Shown: positions 8,495 through 15,593, counted from the stretch's first letter. The stretch: DNA of 17,442 bases from Nautiliaceae bacterium (GCA_027035735.1 JALVUH010000181.1:1-17442), one strand, 5' to 3'. The notes: generated from the letters alone by a model not told the origin. Numbers and translations are program-made.

Positions 8495-8513
8495 TAAAAT
8501 TTCATTAAAAAAG
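8493..8513 (+). promoter_or_regulatory. Probable -10 element and SD before mobB
   Basis: GATAAAAT at 8493-8500 overlaps the stop codon of the preceding 94-residue gene and is the second TTGATAAAATT string in the window. It is followed by an AAAAAAGG SD (8507-8513) seven bases before the TTG start of mobB. It could drive the six-gene run 8521-14571. No -35 box is seen. Confidence 0.38.
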
Positions 8514-8520
8514 GTTTAAT

Positions 8521-9006
8521 TTGAGAAAAGCTGTTGCATTTACCGGTCCTAGCAATGCCGGAAAAACTACATTAATAGAAAAAATTGCAAAAAGACTTAT
8601 AAGCTCTTATAAGTTAGCTATCATTAAAAATGATCCAGGAGATAAAGCAAAATTTGACACTCCTGGAAAAGATAGTTACAAATTTTTTGCTACAGGTGCA
8701 GAGGTTGTTGTAACATCTCCTACAAGAACTACTTACTTTTCTCATAGACAAAAGTCTCTTGATGAAATAGTGGAAATGATAAATGATTTTGATATTTTGC
8801 TAGTAGAAGGCCTTAAGTATTTGCCACTTCCTAGAATAGGTGTATTTAGAGGCGATATTGATGAGAGTTATTTTAGATATGTGAAAGCTGTAGCCATTGA
8901 TGAGAGCATAGATAGAAGTAAAATTCCTTCAAATATTGAAGTGCTTGATTTAAATAACATAGATGAAATAATTGAGTGGGTTTTGAATAATGCAGTTGAT
9001 ATATAA
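8521..9006 (+). CDS. mobB: Molybdopterin-guanine dinucleotide biosynthesis protein MobB
   Basis: MobB is a GTP-binding accessory protein for conversion of molybdopterin to its guanine dinucleotide form, the cofactor of DMSO-reductase-family enzymes such as periplasmic nitrate reductase and formate dehydrogenase. The 161 residues begin with a P-loop, GPSNAGKT (9-16), and contain the MobB signature DTPGKDSYKFFATGAE (46-61), then LLVEG (93-97) and PRIGVFRGD. The start is TTG at 8521: an in-frame stop lies at 8506-8508 and a good SD sits seven bases upstream, so no ATG alternative exists. It is the first gene of a tight run, with fbp starting 9 bp after its stop. The same grouping of mobB, fbp and metG is known in Campylobacter. 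Some family members are only loosely required for cofactor synthesis. Confidence 0.92.
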   Translation: MRKAVAFTGPSNAGKTTLIEKIAKRLISSYKLAIIKNDPGDKAKFDTPGKDSYKFFATGAEVVVTSPTRTTYFSHRQKSLDEIVEMINDFDILLVEGLKYLPLPRIGVFRGDIDESYFRYVKAVAIDESIDRSKIPSNIEVLDLNNIDEIIEWVLNNAVDI

Positions 9007-9015
9007 GGAGAGAAA

Positions 9016-9858
9016 ATGACAGAAATTATAGAAAGTATAAAAAAAATAGCATTAGAAATTAGTGAAGCTATCAAAACAAAAGATACAGGTAAAATGGATA
9101 CTCAAAATGCATGTGGAGATGTTCAAGTTAAGCTTGATGTAATAAGTGATGAAATAGTGGAAAAATATCTTTTAGCTACTTCAAGCGTAAAAGAGATAAT
9201 GAGTGAAGAAAAAGAAGCACCTGTTAAAAAAAATGAAGGAAAATATTTAGTAGCTTATGATCCTCTTGATGGAAGTAGTTTAATTGATGTTGATTTAAGT
9301 GTAGGAAGTATTTTTGGAATATATGAAAATGGATATAATGGAGAAGATATCAAAGCAGCGGCTTATGTAGTATATGGTCCAAGAGTTGAGATGGTTGTTG
9401 CAAGAGATGTGGTTGAATTATTTAGATTAAATGAAAAAACAAAAGAGTTTGAATTTGTAAAAGAAATTAAACTTGATAAAAAAGGAAAAATACTTGGACC
9501 TGGAGGAACTCAAAAATATTGGTATCCATATCATAAAGAGATGATTGATTCTTTATTTAAAGAAGGGTATAGGCTTAGATATTCTGGTGGAATGGTTCCA
9601 GATTTGCATCAAATTTTGCTCAAAAGTGGGGGACTTTTTGCATATCCAGGGACAGAAGATAAACCAAAAGGAAAGCTTAGAAAACTTTTTGAAGTATTTC
9701 CATTTGCATTTGTATATAAAAAAGCAGGAGGATTTGGAGTTGATGGATATAATGATTTATTGACTCTTAAAGCAGAACATTATCATGATACAACTCCATG
9801 TTTCTTTGGTAGTGAATATGAGATAAATAGAGTTTTAGAAACTTACAAGGGGAGATAA
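9016..9858 (+). CDS. fbp: Fructose-1,6-bisphosphatase class 1
   Basis: Fbp hydrolyses fructose-1,6-bisphosphate to fructose-6-phosphate, the committed step of gluconeogenesis; a CO2-fixing organism needs it to make hexoses. The class 1 metal and substrate motifs are present: MSEEKE (62-67), the signature DPLDGSSLID (82-91; the usual form ends NID), YSGGMVPDLHQIL, and GKLRKLFEVFPFAFVYKKAGG around residues 216-236. At 280 residues it is shorter than the roughly 330-residue E. coli and eukaryotic enzymes, with less sequence before the active site. That suggests the N-terminal AMP allosteric region is reduced. A strong SD (TAAGGAG, 9004-9010) includes the mobB stop codon. The stop overlaps the metG start as TAATG. 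Confidence 0.95.
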   Translation: MTEIIESIKKIALEISEAIKTKDTGKMDTQNACGDVQVKLDVISDEIVEKYLLATSSVKEIMSEEKEAPVKKNEGKYLVAYDPLDGSSLIDVDLSVGSIFGIYENGYNGEDIKAAAYVVYGPRVEMVVARDVVELFRLNEKTKEFEFVKEIKLDKKGKILGPGGTQKYWYPYHKEMIDSLFKEGYRLRYSGGMVPDLHQILLKSGGLFAYPGTEDKPKGKLRKLFEVFPFAFVYKKAGGFGVDGYNDLLTLKAEHYHDTTPCFFGSEYEINRVLETYKGR

Positions 9859-11759
9859 TGAGTGATTGCAAAACATATTATTTAACAACACCAATTTATT
9901 ATGTAAATGATGTGCCACATATTGGACATGCTTATACTACAATCATTGCAGATACAATTGCAAGATATTCTAGACTTAAAGGAATAGATACTTTTTTTTT
10001 AACAGGAACTGATGAACATGGTCAAAAGATAGAAGAAGCGGCAAAAAAAAGAGGTAAAACTCCAAAAGAGTATGCAGATGAAATAAGTGCTAAATTTAAA
10101 GCTTTGTGGGATGAATTTGAAATAAGTTATGATAAATTTATTAGAACTACAGACCCTGAGCATATAAAAGGTGTTCAAAAAGCATTTCTTGAGATGTATA
10201 AAAAAGGTGATATTTATAAAGATTATTATGAAGGACATTATTGTGTAAGTTGTGAGAGTTTTGTTGCACCAAGCCAATTAGTAAATGATGAACTTTGTCC
10301 TGATTGTGGAAAACCTACAAGAATTATTAAAGAAGAGTCATATTTTTTTAGACTTTCAAAATATCAAGATGCAATACTTAAATGGTTAAAAGAAAAAAAA
10401 CCAATCTTACCAGAATCAAGAGCAAATGAAGTTATAAGATTTGTGGAAGAGGGTCTTAAAGATTTATCAATTACTAGAACTTCATTTGAATGGGGAATTA
10501 AACTTCCAAAAGAAATAAATGACCCAAAACATGTAATTTATGTATGGCTTGATGCTTTGTTTAATTATTTAACTGCACTTGGTTATGGAAGTGAAGATGA
10601 GAGTTTATTAAAAAAATATTGGCCTGCAAAACTTCATATAGTAGGAAAAGATATTCTTAAATTTCATGCTGTATATTGGCCAGCATTTTTGATGAGTATA
10701 GGGTATGAACTTCCTAAAAAAATAGCAGCTCATGGATGGTGGACAAGAGATGGTGAGAAAATGAGTAAATCTAAAGGAAATGTTATTAATCCAAAAGAAG
10801 TTGCTGATGCTTACGGGATTGAAAATTTTAGATATTTTATGCTAAGAGAAGTGCCTTTTGGAGCTGATGGAGATTTTAGTGAAAAGGCATTAATTGATAG
10901 AATAAATAATGACCTTGGAAATGACCTTGGGAATCTTTTAAATAGAATTATTGGAATGGCTTATAAATATTTTGATGGAAAAATTAGTAGCAAGGATGTT
11001 GAAAAATATTACTTAAATGAGTTAAATGAAGCAAGAGAGATTATAAAAGATATTGAAGAAAAATATATATGGAAAATGCAACTTCATAAATTTCTTGAAG
11101 AGCTTTGGAAAATTTTAAGTATTGGAAATAAAGCAATTGATACATATAAGCCTTGGGAACTTATGAAAAATGGTGAAGATGAAAAAGCGATGGCTCTTCT
11201 TGGTCTTATTGCAAATCTACTTTCAATAGTGGCTGTTTATCTCCACGCTGTTATGCCAAAAACAACAACAAAAATTGCAGATGCTCTTGGGTTTGAGATA
11301 AATACAAAAAAATTTAATGAGATAAATGAAGGAAAATTACTAGAAGATTTTGTAATTAAAAAAATTCCTCCGCTTTTTCCTAAAATTGAAAAACCTTTAA
11401 TGAAAAAAGTAGAAAAAGCTAAAGAACCTGAAAACATAATTACAATTGATGAATTTTTTAAAGTAGAGCTAAAAATAGGAGAAGTAATTGAAGCTGAAGA
11501 AGTTAAAAAATCAAAAAAACTTCTAAGACTTCTTGTAGATGTAGGAGAAGAAAAACCTCGTCAAATTGTTGCTGGAATTAAGGAATATTATAAACCAGAA
11601 GAACTTGTAGGAACTCAAGTTTGTGTTGTAAGCAATCTTAAACCTGCAAAGTTGATGGGAATTATGAGTGAGGGAATGCTTCTTGGTGCAAAAGATAAAG
11701 AAGGATTTAGTTTAATTAGACCGGAGAAAAAGAAAAAAACTGGAACTCCAATAAAATAG
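9858..11759 (+). CDS. metG: Methionyl-tRNA synthetase
   Basis: MetG charges tRNA-Met with methionine. This is a complete 633-residue class I synthetase. It has the HIGH motif (21-24) after TTPIYYVNDVP, a zinc-binding insert with CVSC (129-132) and CPDC (147-150), and the KMSKS loop (301-305) in GEKMSKSKGNV. An anticodon-binding helical domain extends to about 490. A C-terminal tRNA-binding OB fold of the Trbp111/EMAP-II type (about 530-625) includes ELKIGEVIEAEEVKKSKKL and IMSEGMLLGA. One pair of cysteines on each side of the insert indicates a single zinc site. The start is coupled to the fbp stop (TAATG), with an AAGGGGAG SD at 9847-9854. Confidence 0.97.
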   Translation: MSDCKTYYLTTPIYYVNDVPHIGHAYTTIIADTIARYSRLKGIDTFFLTGTDEHGQKIEEAAKKRGKTPKEYADEISAKFKALWDEFEISYDKFIRTTDPEHIKGVQKAFLEMYKKGDIYKDYYEGHYCVSCESFVAPSQLVNDELCPDCGKPTRIIKEESYFFRLSKYQDAILKWLKEKKPILPESRANEVIRFVEEGLKDLSITRTSFEWGIKLPKEINDPKHVIYVWLDALFNYLTALGYGSEDESLLKKYWPAKLHIVGKDILKFHAVYWPAFLMSIGYELPKKIAAHGWWTRDGEKMSKSKGNVINPKEVADAYGIENFRYFMLREVPFGADGDFSEKALIDRINNDLGNDLGNLLNRIIGMAYKYFDGKISSKDVEKYYLNELNEAREIIKDIEEKYIWKMQLHKFLEELWKILSIGNKAIDTYKPWELMKNGEDEKAMALLGLIANLLSIVAVYLHAVMPKTTTKIADALGFEINTKKFNEINEGKLLEDFVIKKIPPLFPKIEKPLMKKVEKAKEPENIITIDEFFKVELKIGEVIEAEEVKKSKKLLRLLVDVGEEKPRQIVAGIKEYYKPEELVGTQVCVVSNLKPAKLMGIMSEGMLLGAKDKEGFSLIRPEKKKKTGTPIK

Positions 11760-11766
11760 GAAATAT

Positions 11767-12651
11767 ATGAAAATTGAAACACTTGTTAATTTAACAGGGG
11801 GCGAACTTTTAAATCGTCCCTATATTAGTGAAGTTGTTTCTTTTACCACAGATGTAGAAGAAGTAAGTAGGGGGAGTTGTTTTTTTTTATTAAATAAAGA
11901 AGACATAAAACAAGCAATAAGAAATGGTGCTTATGCAATAATTACAGATAAAAATGTAGAAATAATAGATAAAGAAATAGCTTGGATAAAAGTAGAAAAT
12001 TTTAAAAAAGCAGTATTTAATATTTTCAAATATGAAAATCTAAAAACTAAAATTTATACTACAGATAAAATTACAACTTCTATAATAAAATCAATGAATT
12101 TAGAAAAAAAAGTAGTAGTAATAGAGGATGAATTTCAAGATTTATTAAGAGCTCTTAATTTAAATGAAAAATTTATTGTAACTTCAAATAAAGAGATACA
12201 AGAAACTTTTGCAAATATAGAAGAAATAAATAGTAAAAATATTATGTTAACTATGAAAAGTTTATTTAAGAGTGAATATAAAGGAAATGAGCTTAATTTG
12301 CCATATGTGTATAAAGAGAATTTTTCTAAAGCTCTTAATTTTTTTGAGAGTAATAATTTAAGATATACTCTTGAGTTTGAAATAGAAAGATTTAAACCTA
12401 TATTTATAAATTCAAATTTTGAAGAAGTAGAGTATGGAAAAAGTGAAAAAGTATTAATTACAAATTTAAAAAATGATGAATTTTTGATAGATGAGTTAAA
12501 TTATATTATTCAAAATACAAAACATGCAAATACAATAGTAGTGGATAAATATCATAAAAATTATTTGAAGAATAAATTTAATTTTGCGGCTTTGATTGAT
12601 TGTGATATTGAGCTTAATGAAAGAAAGGAGAAAGGACTTTTTGATGATTAA
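11767..12651 (+). CDS. Mur-ligase-like protein with MurE/MurF-type N-terminal domain and eroded P-loop; function unknown
   Basis: The first 80 or so of 294 residues resemble the UDP-sugar-binding N domain of MurE/MurF ligases: LVNLTGGELLNRP, then VSFTTDVEEVSRGSCFFLL (the Mur pattern is stDsR-v-pGdlFval) and AIRNGAYAIITDKN. Where a Mur ligase has its ATP-binding TG-NGKTT loop, this protein reads KIYTTDKITTS (95-105), with both glycines lost. The remaining 190 residues are much shorter than the Mur central and C-terminal domains and show no catalytic motif I can identify. I infer a degenerate, probably non-ATPase Mur paralogue. In some Campylobacterota genomes proteins at this locus carry doubtful labels, so transferred names need care. 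It starts 7 bp after metG and overlaps the Nudix gene by 8 bp. Codon use matches its neighbours. Confidence 0.6.
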   Translation: MKIETLVNLTGGELLNRPYISEVVSFTTDVEEVSRGSCFFLLNKEDIKQAIRNGAYAIITDKNVEIIDKEIAWIKVENFKKAVFNIFKYENLKTKIYTTDKITTSIIKSMNLEKKVVVIEDEFQDLLRALNLNEKFIVTSNKEIQETFANIEEINSKNIMLTMKSLFKSEYKGNELNLPYVYKENFSKALNFFESNNLRYTLEFEIERFKPIFINSNFEEVEYGKSEKVLITNLKNDEFLIDELNYIIQNTKHANTIVVDKYHKNYLKNKFNFAALIDCDIELNERKEKGLFDD

Positions 12652-13210
12652 TATTAAAAAAATAAATACTTTATGTAAAGGAAAATTTTTAGAATTAAAA
12701 GAAGTGTTTTATAAATACAAAGATAAAGATAAAAGATGGGAAGTATGCTCCTCAATGGATAGTGTTTCAGTGCTTATTTATGACATTGACCTTGATTCAA
12801 TTATTTTAGTTAAGCAATTTAGACTTCCTGTATATCTTAAAAACTCTGATGGCTTTAGTTATGAACTTTGTGCTGGACTTTGTGATAAAGATAAGTGCAA
12901 TATTGAAATAGCAAGAGAAGAAGTTTTAGAAGAGTGTGGATATGATGTAAAAGTTGATAGGCTAAAGAAAATAACTTCAACATGGGCAAGTGTAGGAACG
13001 AATGCGGCAAGACAGACAATTTATTATGTTGAAGTAACACAACAAGATAAAGTTAATGAAGGTGGAGGACTCGAAGATGAAGATATTGAAGTAATTGAAC
13101 TCAAATCAGATGAAGTTGAGAAATTTATTTTTGATGAAAATATTGTTTTAACCCCTGGAGCTAAATTTGCTTTAATGTGGTGGTTACATTATAAAAAGGA
13201 GAGAGGATGA
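12644..13210 (+). CDS. Nudix hydrolase of the NUDT14 (UDP-sugar diphosphatase) type
   Basis: The 188 residues contain a Nudix box, AGLCDKDKCNIEIAREEV followed by LEECGY, and features shared with human NUDT14 UDP-glucose diphosphatase: ELCAGL before the box, WASVGTNAARQTIYYVEV after it, and GGGLEDEDIEVIEL near the C-terminal third. This suggests hydrolysis of a nucleoside-diphosphate sugar to sugar-1-phosphate and NMP, possibly UDP-glucose or ADP-ribose. The box departs from the G-x5-E-x7-REUXEEXGU consensus at two places: Lys for the first Glu, and Glu for the Arg (an Arg lies one residue earlier). The metal-binding Glu residues of the EE-VLEE core remain. I chose the ATG at 12644, with AAAGGA at 12631-12635; an in-frame upstream start at 12596 would add 16 residues with poor SD support. 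It overlaps the next gene by 4 bp. Confidence 0.85.
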   Translation: MINIKKINTLCKGKFLELKEVFYKYKDKDKRWEVCSSMDSVSVLIYDIDLDSIILVKQFRLPVYLKNSDGFSYELCAGLCDKDKCNIEIAREEVLEECGYDVKVDRLKKITSTWASVGTNAARQTIYYVEVTQQDKVNEGGGLEDEDIEVIELKSDEVEKFIFDENIVLTPGAKFALMWWLHYKKERG

Positions 13211-14571
13211 AACATATATTTAGAGAATATGATATAAGAGGAATTTATAAAAAAGATTTAAAAGAAGATATTGTTAAAAAAATAGGCTTTTATTTGGGTA
13301 AAAGAATAGATAAAGATTATGTTTTTGTAAGTTATGATGCAAGAACACATTCTCCTATTCTACATAATTGGCTTATAAGTGGACTTAATAAAGCAGGTAA
13401 AAAAGTAATAAGTGGAGGTATGCTTCCAACAGGAGCAAACTATTTTGCAAATTTTAGACCACTTTGTATTGATGGAGTTGGAAAAGTAGAAATTGGAGGA
13501 AGTATTCAAATCACAGGTTCACATAATCCACCAGAGTATAATGGTTTTAAGATTACAATTAATAAAAAGCCTTTTTATGGAAATGATATTTATTCTTTAG
13601 GTGAAGAAGTTATTAACTCAGATATAGAAATAGAAGATAATGAAAATATAATTAGTTATGATTTAAAAAAAGATTATATAGATTATTTAACAAATCAATT
13701 TTCTCATTTAAAAGGGCTTGATTTAAATGCAGTATTTGATTGTGGTAATGGAGTTGCTGGGGTAGTTTTAAGAGATTTGCTTGAAAGACTTGAAATTAAA
13801 AATTATGAAATTTTATTTGAAGAGCCTGATGGAACTTTCCCAAATCATCATCCAGATCCTACTGAAGAGGAAAATTTAAAATGGGTAAAAGAGGAACTTA
13901 AAAAAGGTAAAAAATATGCTTTTGCATATGATGGAGATGCCGATAGAATAGCATTTTTGGATCAAAAATATAATTATAAAGGTGATATATTAGCTTATTT
14001 TTTTGCAAAAAATATGAAAAATCCTTGTGTAATTAGTGAAGTAAAAGCATCTCAAGTTATGTATGATGAGATTAATAAAATTGGTCGTGCCATAATGTAT
14101 AAAACAGGCCATAGCAATTTAAAAACACTTCTTCAAAAAGAAAAATGTGATTTAGCTGCTGAAGTTAGTGGACATATTTTCTTTAATGATAGATATTTTG
14201 GAATTGATGATGCTATTTATGTAACTTTTAGGATTATAGAATTAATTAATAAAGGCTTTAATTTTTCAGAGGAATTTGAAAAACTTCCTAAAGTATACAA
14301 TACGGATGAACTAAAAGTAAATACAACAGAAGAGAAAAAATTCAAAATTATTGAAGAACTTAAAAAATATTTAAATGAAAATAAAGAAAAATTACACATA
14401 AAAGAGATTATAGATGTGGATGGAGTTAGAGTTATTTTTGAAAAAGGATGGGGACTGATTAGAGCAAGTAATACTACACCTGTACTTGTTACAAGATTTG
14501 AAGCAAAAAGTAAAGAGGCTTTAGCAGAAATTAAAGAGAAACTTCAAAATATTCTTCAAAAATTCCTTTAA
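13207..14571 (+). CDS. Phosphomannomutase/phosphoglucomutase (alpha-D-phosphohexomutase family)
   Basis: This enzyme interconverts hexose-6-phosphate and hexose-1-phosphate, feeding synthesis of GDP-mannose or UDP-glucose for surface polysaccharide. The 454 residues show all four family sites. They open with FREYDIRGIY. The catalytic phosphoserine loop is TGSHNPPEYNGFK, with S105. The metal loop is DGDADR (242-247). The sugar-recognition loop is EVSGH followed by FGIDDAIY. The phosphate-binding loop near the end is RASNTTPVLVTRFE. Length and motifs fit the AlgC/ManB type rather than GlmM. The ATG overlaps the Nudix stop as ATGA, so the mutase and a probable NDP-sugar hydrolase are translationally coupled. 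It is the last gene of the tight run. Mannose versus glucose preference cannot be read from sequence. Confidence 0.93.
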   Translation: MKHIFREYDIRGIYKKDLKEDIVKKIGFYLGKRIDKDYVFVSYDARTHSPILHNWLISGLNKAGKKVISGGMLPTGANYFANFRPLCIDGVGKVEIGGSIQITGSHNPPEYNGFKITINKKPFYGNDIYSLGEEVINSDIEIEDNENIISYDLKKDYIDYLTNQFSHLKGLDLNAVFDCGNGVAGVVLRDLLERLEIKNYEILFEEPDGTFPNHHPDPTEEENLKWVKEELKKGKKYAFAYDGDADRIAFLDQKYNYKGDILAYFFAKNMKNPCVISEVKASQVMYDEINKIGRAIMYKTGHSNLKTLLQKEKCDLAAEVSGHIFFNDRYFGIDDAIYVTFRIIELINKGFNFSEEFEKLPKVYNTDELKVNTTEEKKFKIIEELKKYLNENKEKLHIKEIIDVDGVRVIFEKGWGLIRASNTTPVLVTRFEAKSKEALAEIKEKLQNILQKFL

Positions 14572-14580
14572 TTTTTCTCT
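14558..14580 (+). terminator. Weak terminator candidate at the end of the mutase gene
   Basis: AAAAATT (14558-14564) and AATTTTT (14570-14576) can pair around the loop CCTTT, with the stop codon in the loop and right arm. A CTCTTTTT tract follows. The stem is A/U only, so it would be unstable. It is offered because no better terminator is visible before the cbpA promoter. Confidence 0.22.
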
Positions 14581-14614
14581 TTTTAATTCTTATAAAAATT
14601 CAGTTGATATTTTT

Positions 14615-14636
14615 AATTTATTATTAATAATAAATT
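14615..14636. repeat. 22-bp perfect AT palindrome
   Basis: The 22 bases read identically on both strands: AATTTATTATT on the left is mirrored by AATAATAAATT on the right. It is centred about 53 bp upstream of the -35 box of the cbpA promoter. It could bind a dimeric regulator or be a chance product of AT-rich spacer DNA. Confidence 0.6.
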
Positions 14637-14674
14637 TAATTATATTTTATTTACGAGTTTTAGTATTAGAATAA

Positions 14675-14693
14675 TTGATTGACTTTCACTCAA
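14675..14693. promoter_or_regulatory. HAIR-type HspR operator
   Basis: The string TTGATT-N7-ACTCAA matches the HspR inverted repeat HAIR (CTTGAGT-N7-ACTCAAG) in 11 of the 12 inner positions; the outermost C and G are A here. The right half-site is perfect and the left has G to T. It overlaps the -35 hexamer (14679-14684) of the only strong promoter nearby, and hspR itself is the second gene of the transcript. Repression by blocking RNA polymerase is the direct prediction. Confidence 0.8.
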
Positions 14694-14707
14694 ATTTGTT
14701 GTATAAT
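14679..14707 (+). promoter_or_regulatory. Strong housekeeping promoter of cbpA-hspR
   Basis: TTGACT at 14679-14684 and TATAAT at 14702-14707 are separated by exactly 17 bp. This is the only near-consensus two-box promoter found in the window; others have a -10 box only. Transcription would start near 14714, leaving a leader of about 30 nt with the SD AAGGAGG. Confidence 0.82.
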
Positions 14708-14744
14708 ACAATATCCAAAAATAGGTGAATTTTAAGGAGGGGAG

Positions 14745-15593
14745 ATGAGTAAAAGTTTATATGAAGTTTTAGGAGTTAGCGAAAATGCAACCCAAGATGA
14801 AATAAAAAAAGCCTATAGAAAATTAGCAAGGAAATATCACCCAGATATTTGTAAAAAACCAGAATGTGAAGAAAAGTTTAAAGAAATAAATACTGCTTAT
14901 GAAATTTTGGGAGATCCTGAAAAAAGAAAGCAGTATGATGCAATGGGTGATAATATGTTTAATGGTCAAAACTTCCAAGATTTTTATAGACAGCATAAAG
15001 ATGTAGATTTAGAAGAGATTCTTTCCCAAATATTTGGAGGAGGATTTGGTAGAAGTAGAGGTTTTGGAGGTTTTGGCGGCTTTGGATTTGAGGGATTTGG
15101 AGGTTTTGAGCCTGATTTGGATGTTCATGCGAAAATACAAGTTCCATTTGATTTGGCAGTAAAAGGGGGAGTTTTACCTATTAATTATAATGGAGAAACT
15201 ATTAAGGTTAAAATTCCAGAAGGTATAAGAACTGGTCAAAAATTAAGAGTTAGAGGTAAAGGTAAAACTTTTCAAGGTAAAAGAGGAGATTTGATTTTAG
15301 AAGTAGAAGTTACTCCTTCAAATGAGTGGGAAAGAAAAGGAGATGATTTATATAAAAAAATAGATGTTCCACTTAAAACTATGATTTTTGGTGGTAAAAT
15401 AGGAGTTGATACATTTAAAGGACATATAAATGTAAAAGTTCCTAAAAATTCTAAATGTTGTCAAAAATTGAGAGTAAGAGGATATGGTGTAAAAAATGGA
15501 GACTTATATCTTGAACTTAGACCTATTTTACCGAAAGTTGAAGAATTAGATCCTGAACTTGCGAAAATGATGCAAGAAAAATTACCAGAATAA
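14745..15593 (+). CDS. cbpA: DnaJ-family co-chaperone CbpA (class B J-protein)
   Basis: CbpA-type J-proteins deliver clients to DnaK and stimulate its ATPase; E. coli CbpA also binds curved DNA. The 282 residues have a J domain (about 4-68) with the essential HPD at 32-34. A Gly/Phe-rich linker (about 97-122) contains tandem GFGGFGG units. Two C-terminal substrate-binding beta domains (about 127-270) include LRVRGKGKTFQGKRGDL and LRVRGYGVKNGDLYLE. The four CxxCxGxG zinc motifs of DnaJ are absent, so it is the CbpA type and not the main DnaJ. It is followed 29 bp later by hspR, as in Helicobacter and Campylobacter, where CbpA and HspR belong to one heat-shock regulon. The promoter carries an HspR operator. 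Confidence 0.93.
   Translation: MSKSLYEVLGVSENATQDEIKKAYRKLARKYHPDICKKPECEEKFKEINTAYEILGDPEKRKQYDAMGDNMFNGQNFQDFYRQHKDVDLEEILSQIFGGGFGRSRGFGGFGGFGFEGFGGFEPDLDVHAKIQVPFDLAVKGGVLPINYNGETIKVKIPEGIRTGQKLRVRGKGKTFQGKRGDLILEVEVTPSNEWERKGDDLYKKIDVPLKTMIFGGKIGVDTFKGHINVKVPKNSKCCQKLRVRGYGVKNGDLYLELRPILPKVEELDPELAKMMQEKLPE

Larger units (their letters stand above)
14572..14744 (+). promoter_or_regulatory. Intergenic control region upstream of cbpA-hspR
   Basis: This is the largest non-coding gap in the window (173 bp). It contains, in order, a T-rich stretch, a 22-bp perfect palindrome (14615-14636), an AT-only segment that could act as an UP element, a HAIR-type operator (14675-14693), a consensus promoter (14679-14707), and a strong SD, AAGGAGG, at 14734-14740. 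No open reading frame or RNA gene is apparent in it. Confidence 0.75.

Noticed and set aside
9999..10277. 92-codon minus-strand open frame
   Set aside because: Antisense to the metG catalytic region, no SD, composition typical of a shadow frame in AT-rich DNA.
12596..12643. Upstream in-frame start adding 16 residues to the Nudix hydrolase
   Set aside because: The alternative start lies deep in the previous gene and has no good SD, whereas the ATG at 12644 has AAAGGA eight bases upstream and begins the protein in a natural place.
15057..15112. Tandem DNA repeat of GGTTTTGGA-like units
   Set aside because: This encodes the Gly/Phe linker expected in J-proteins, so it is explained by the protein and not an independent repeat.
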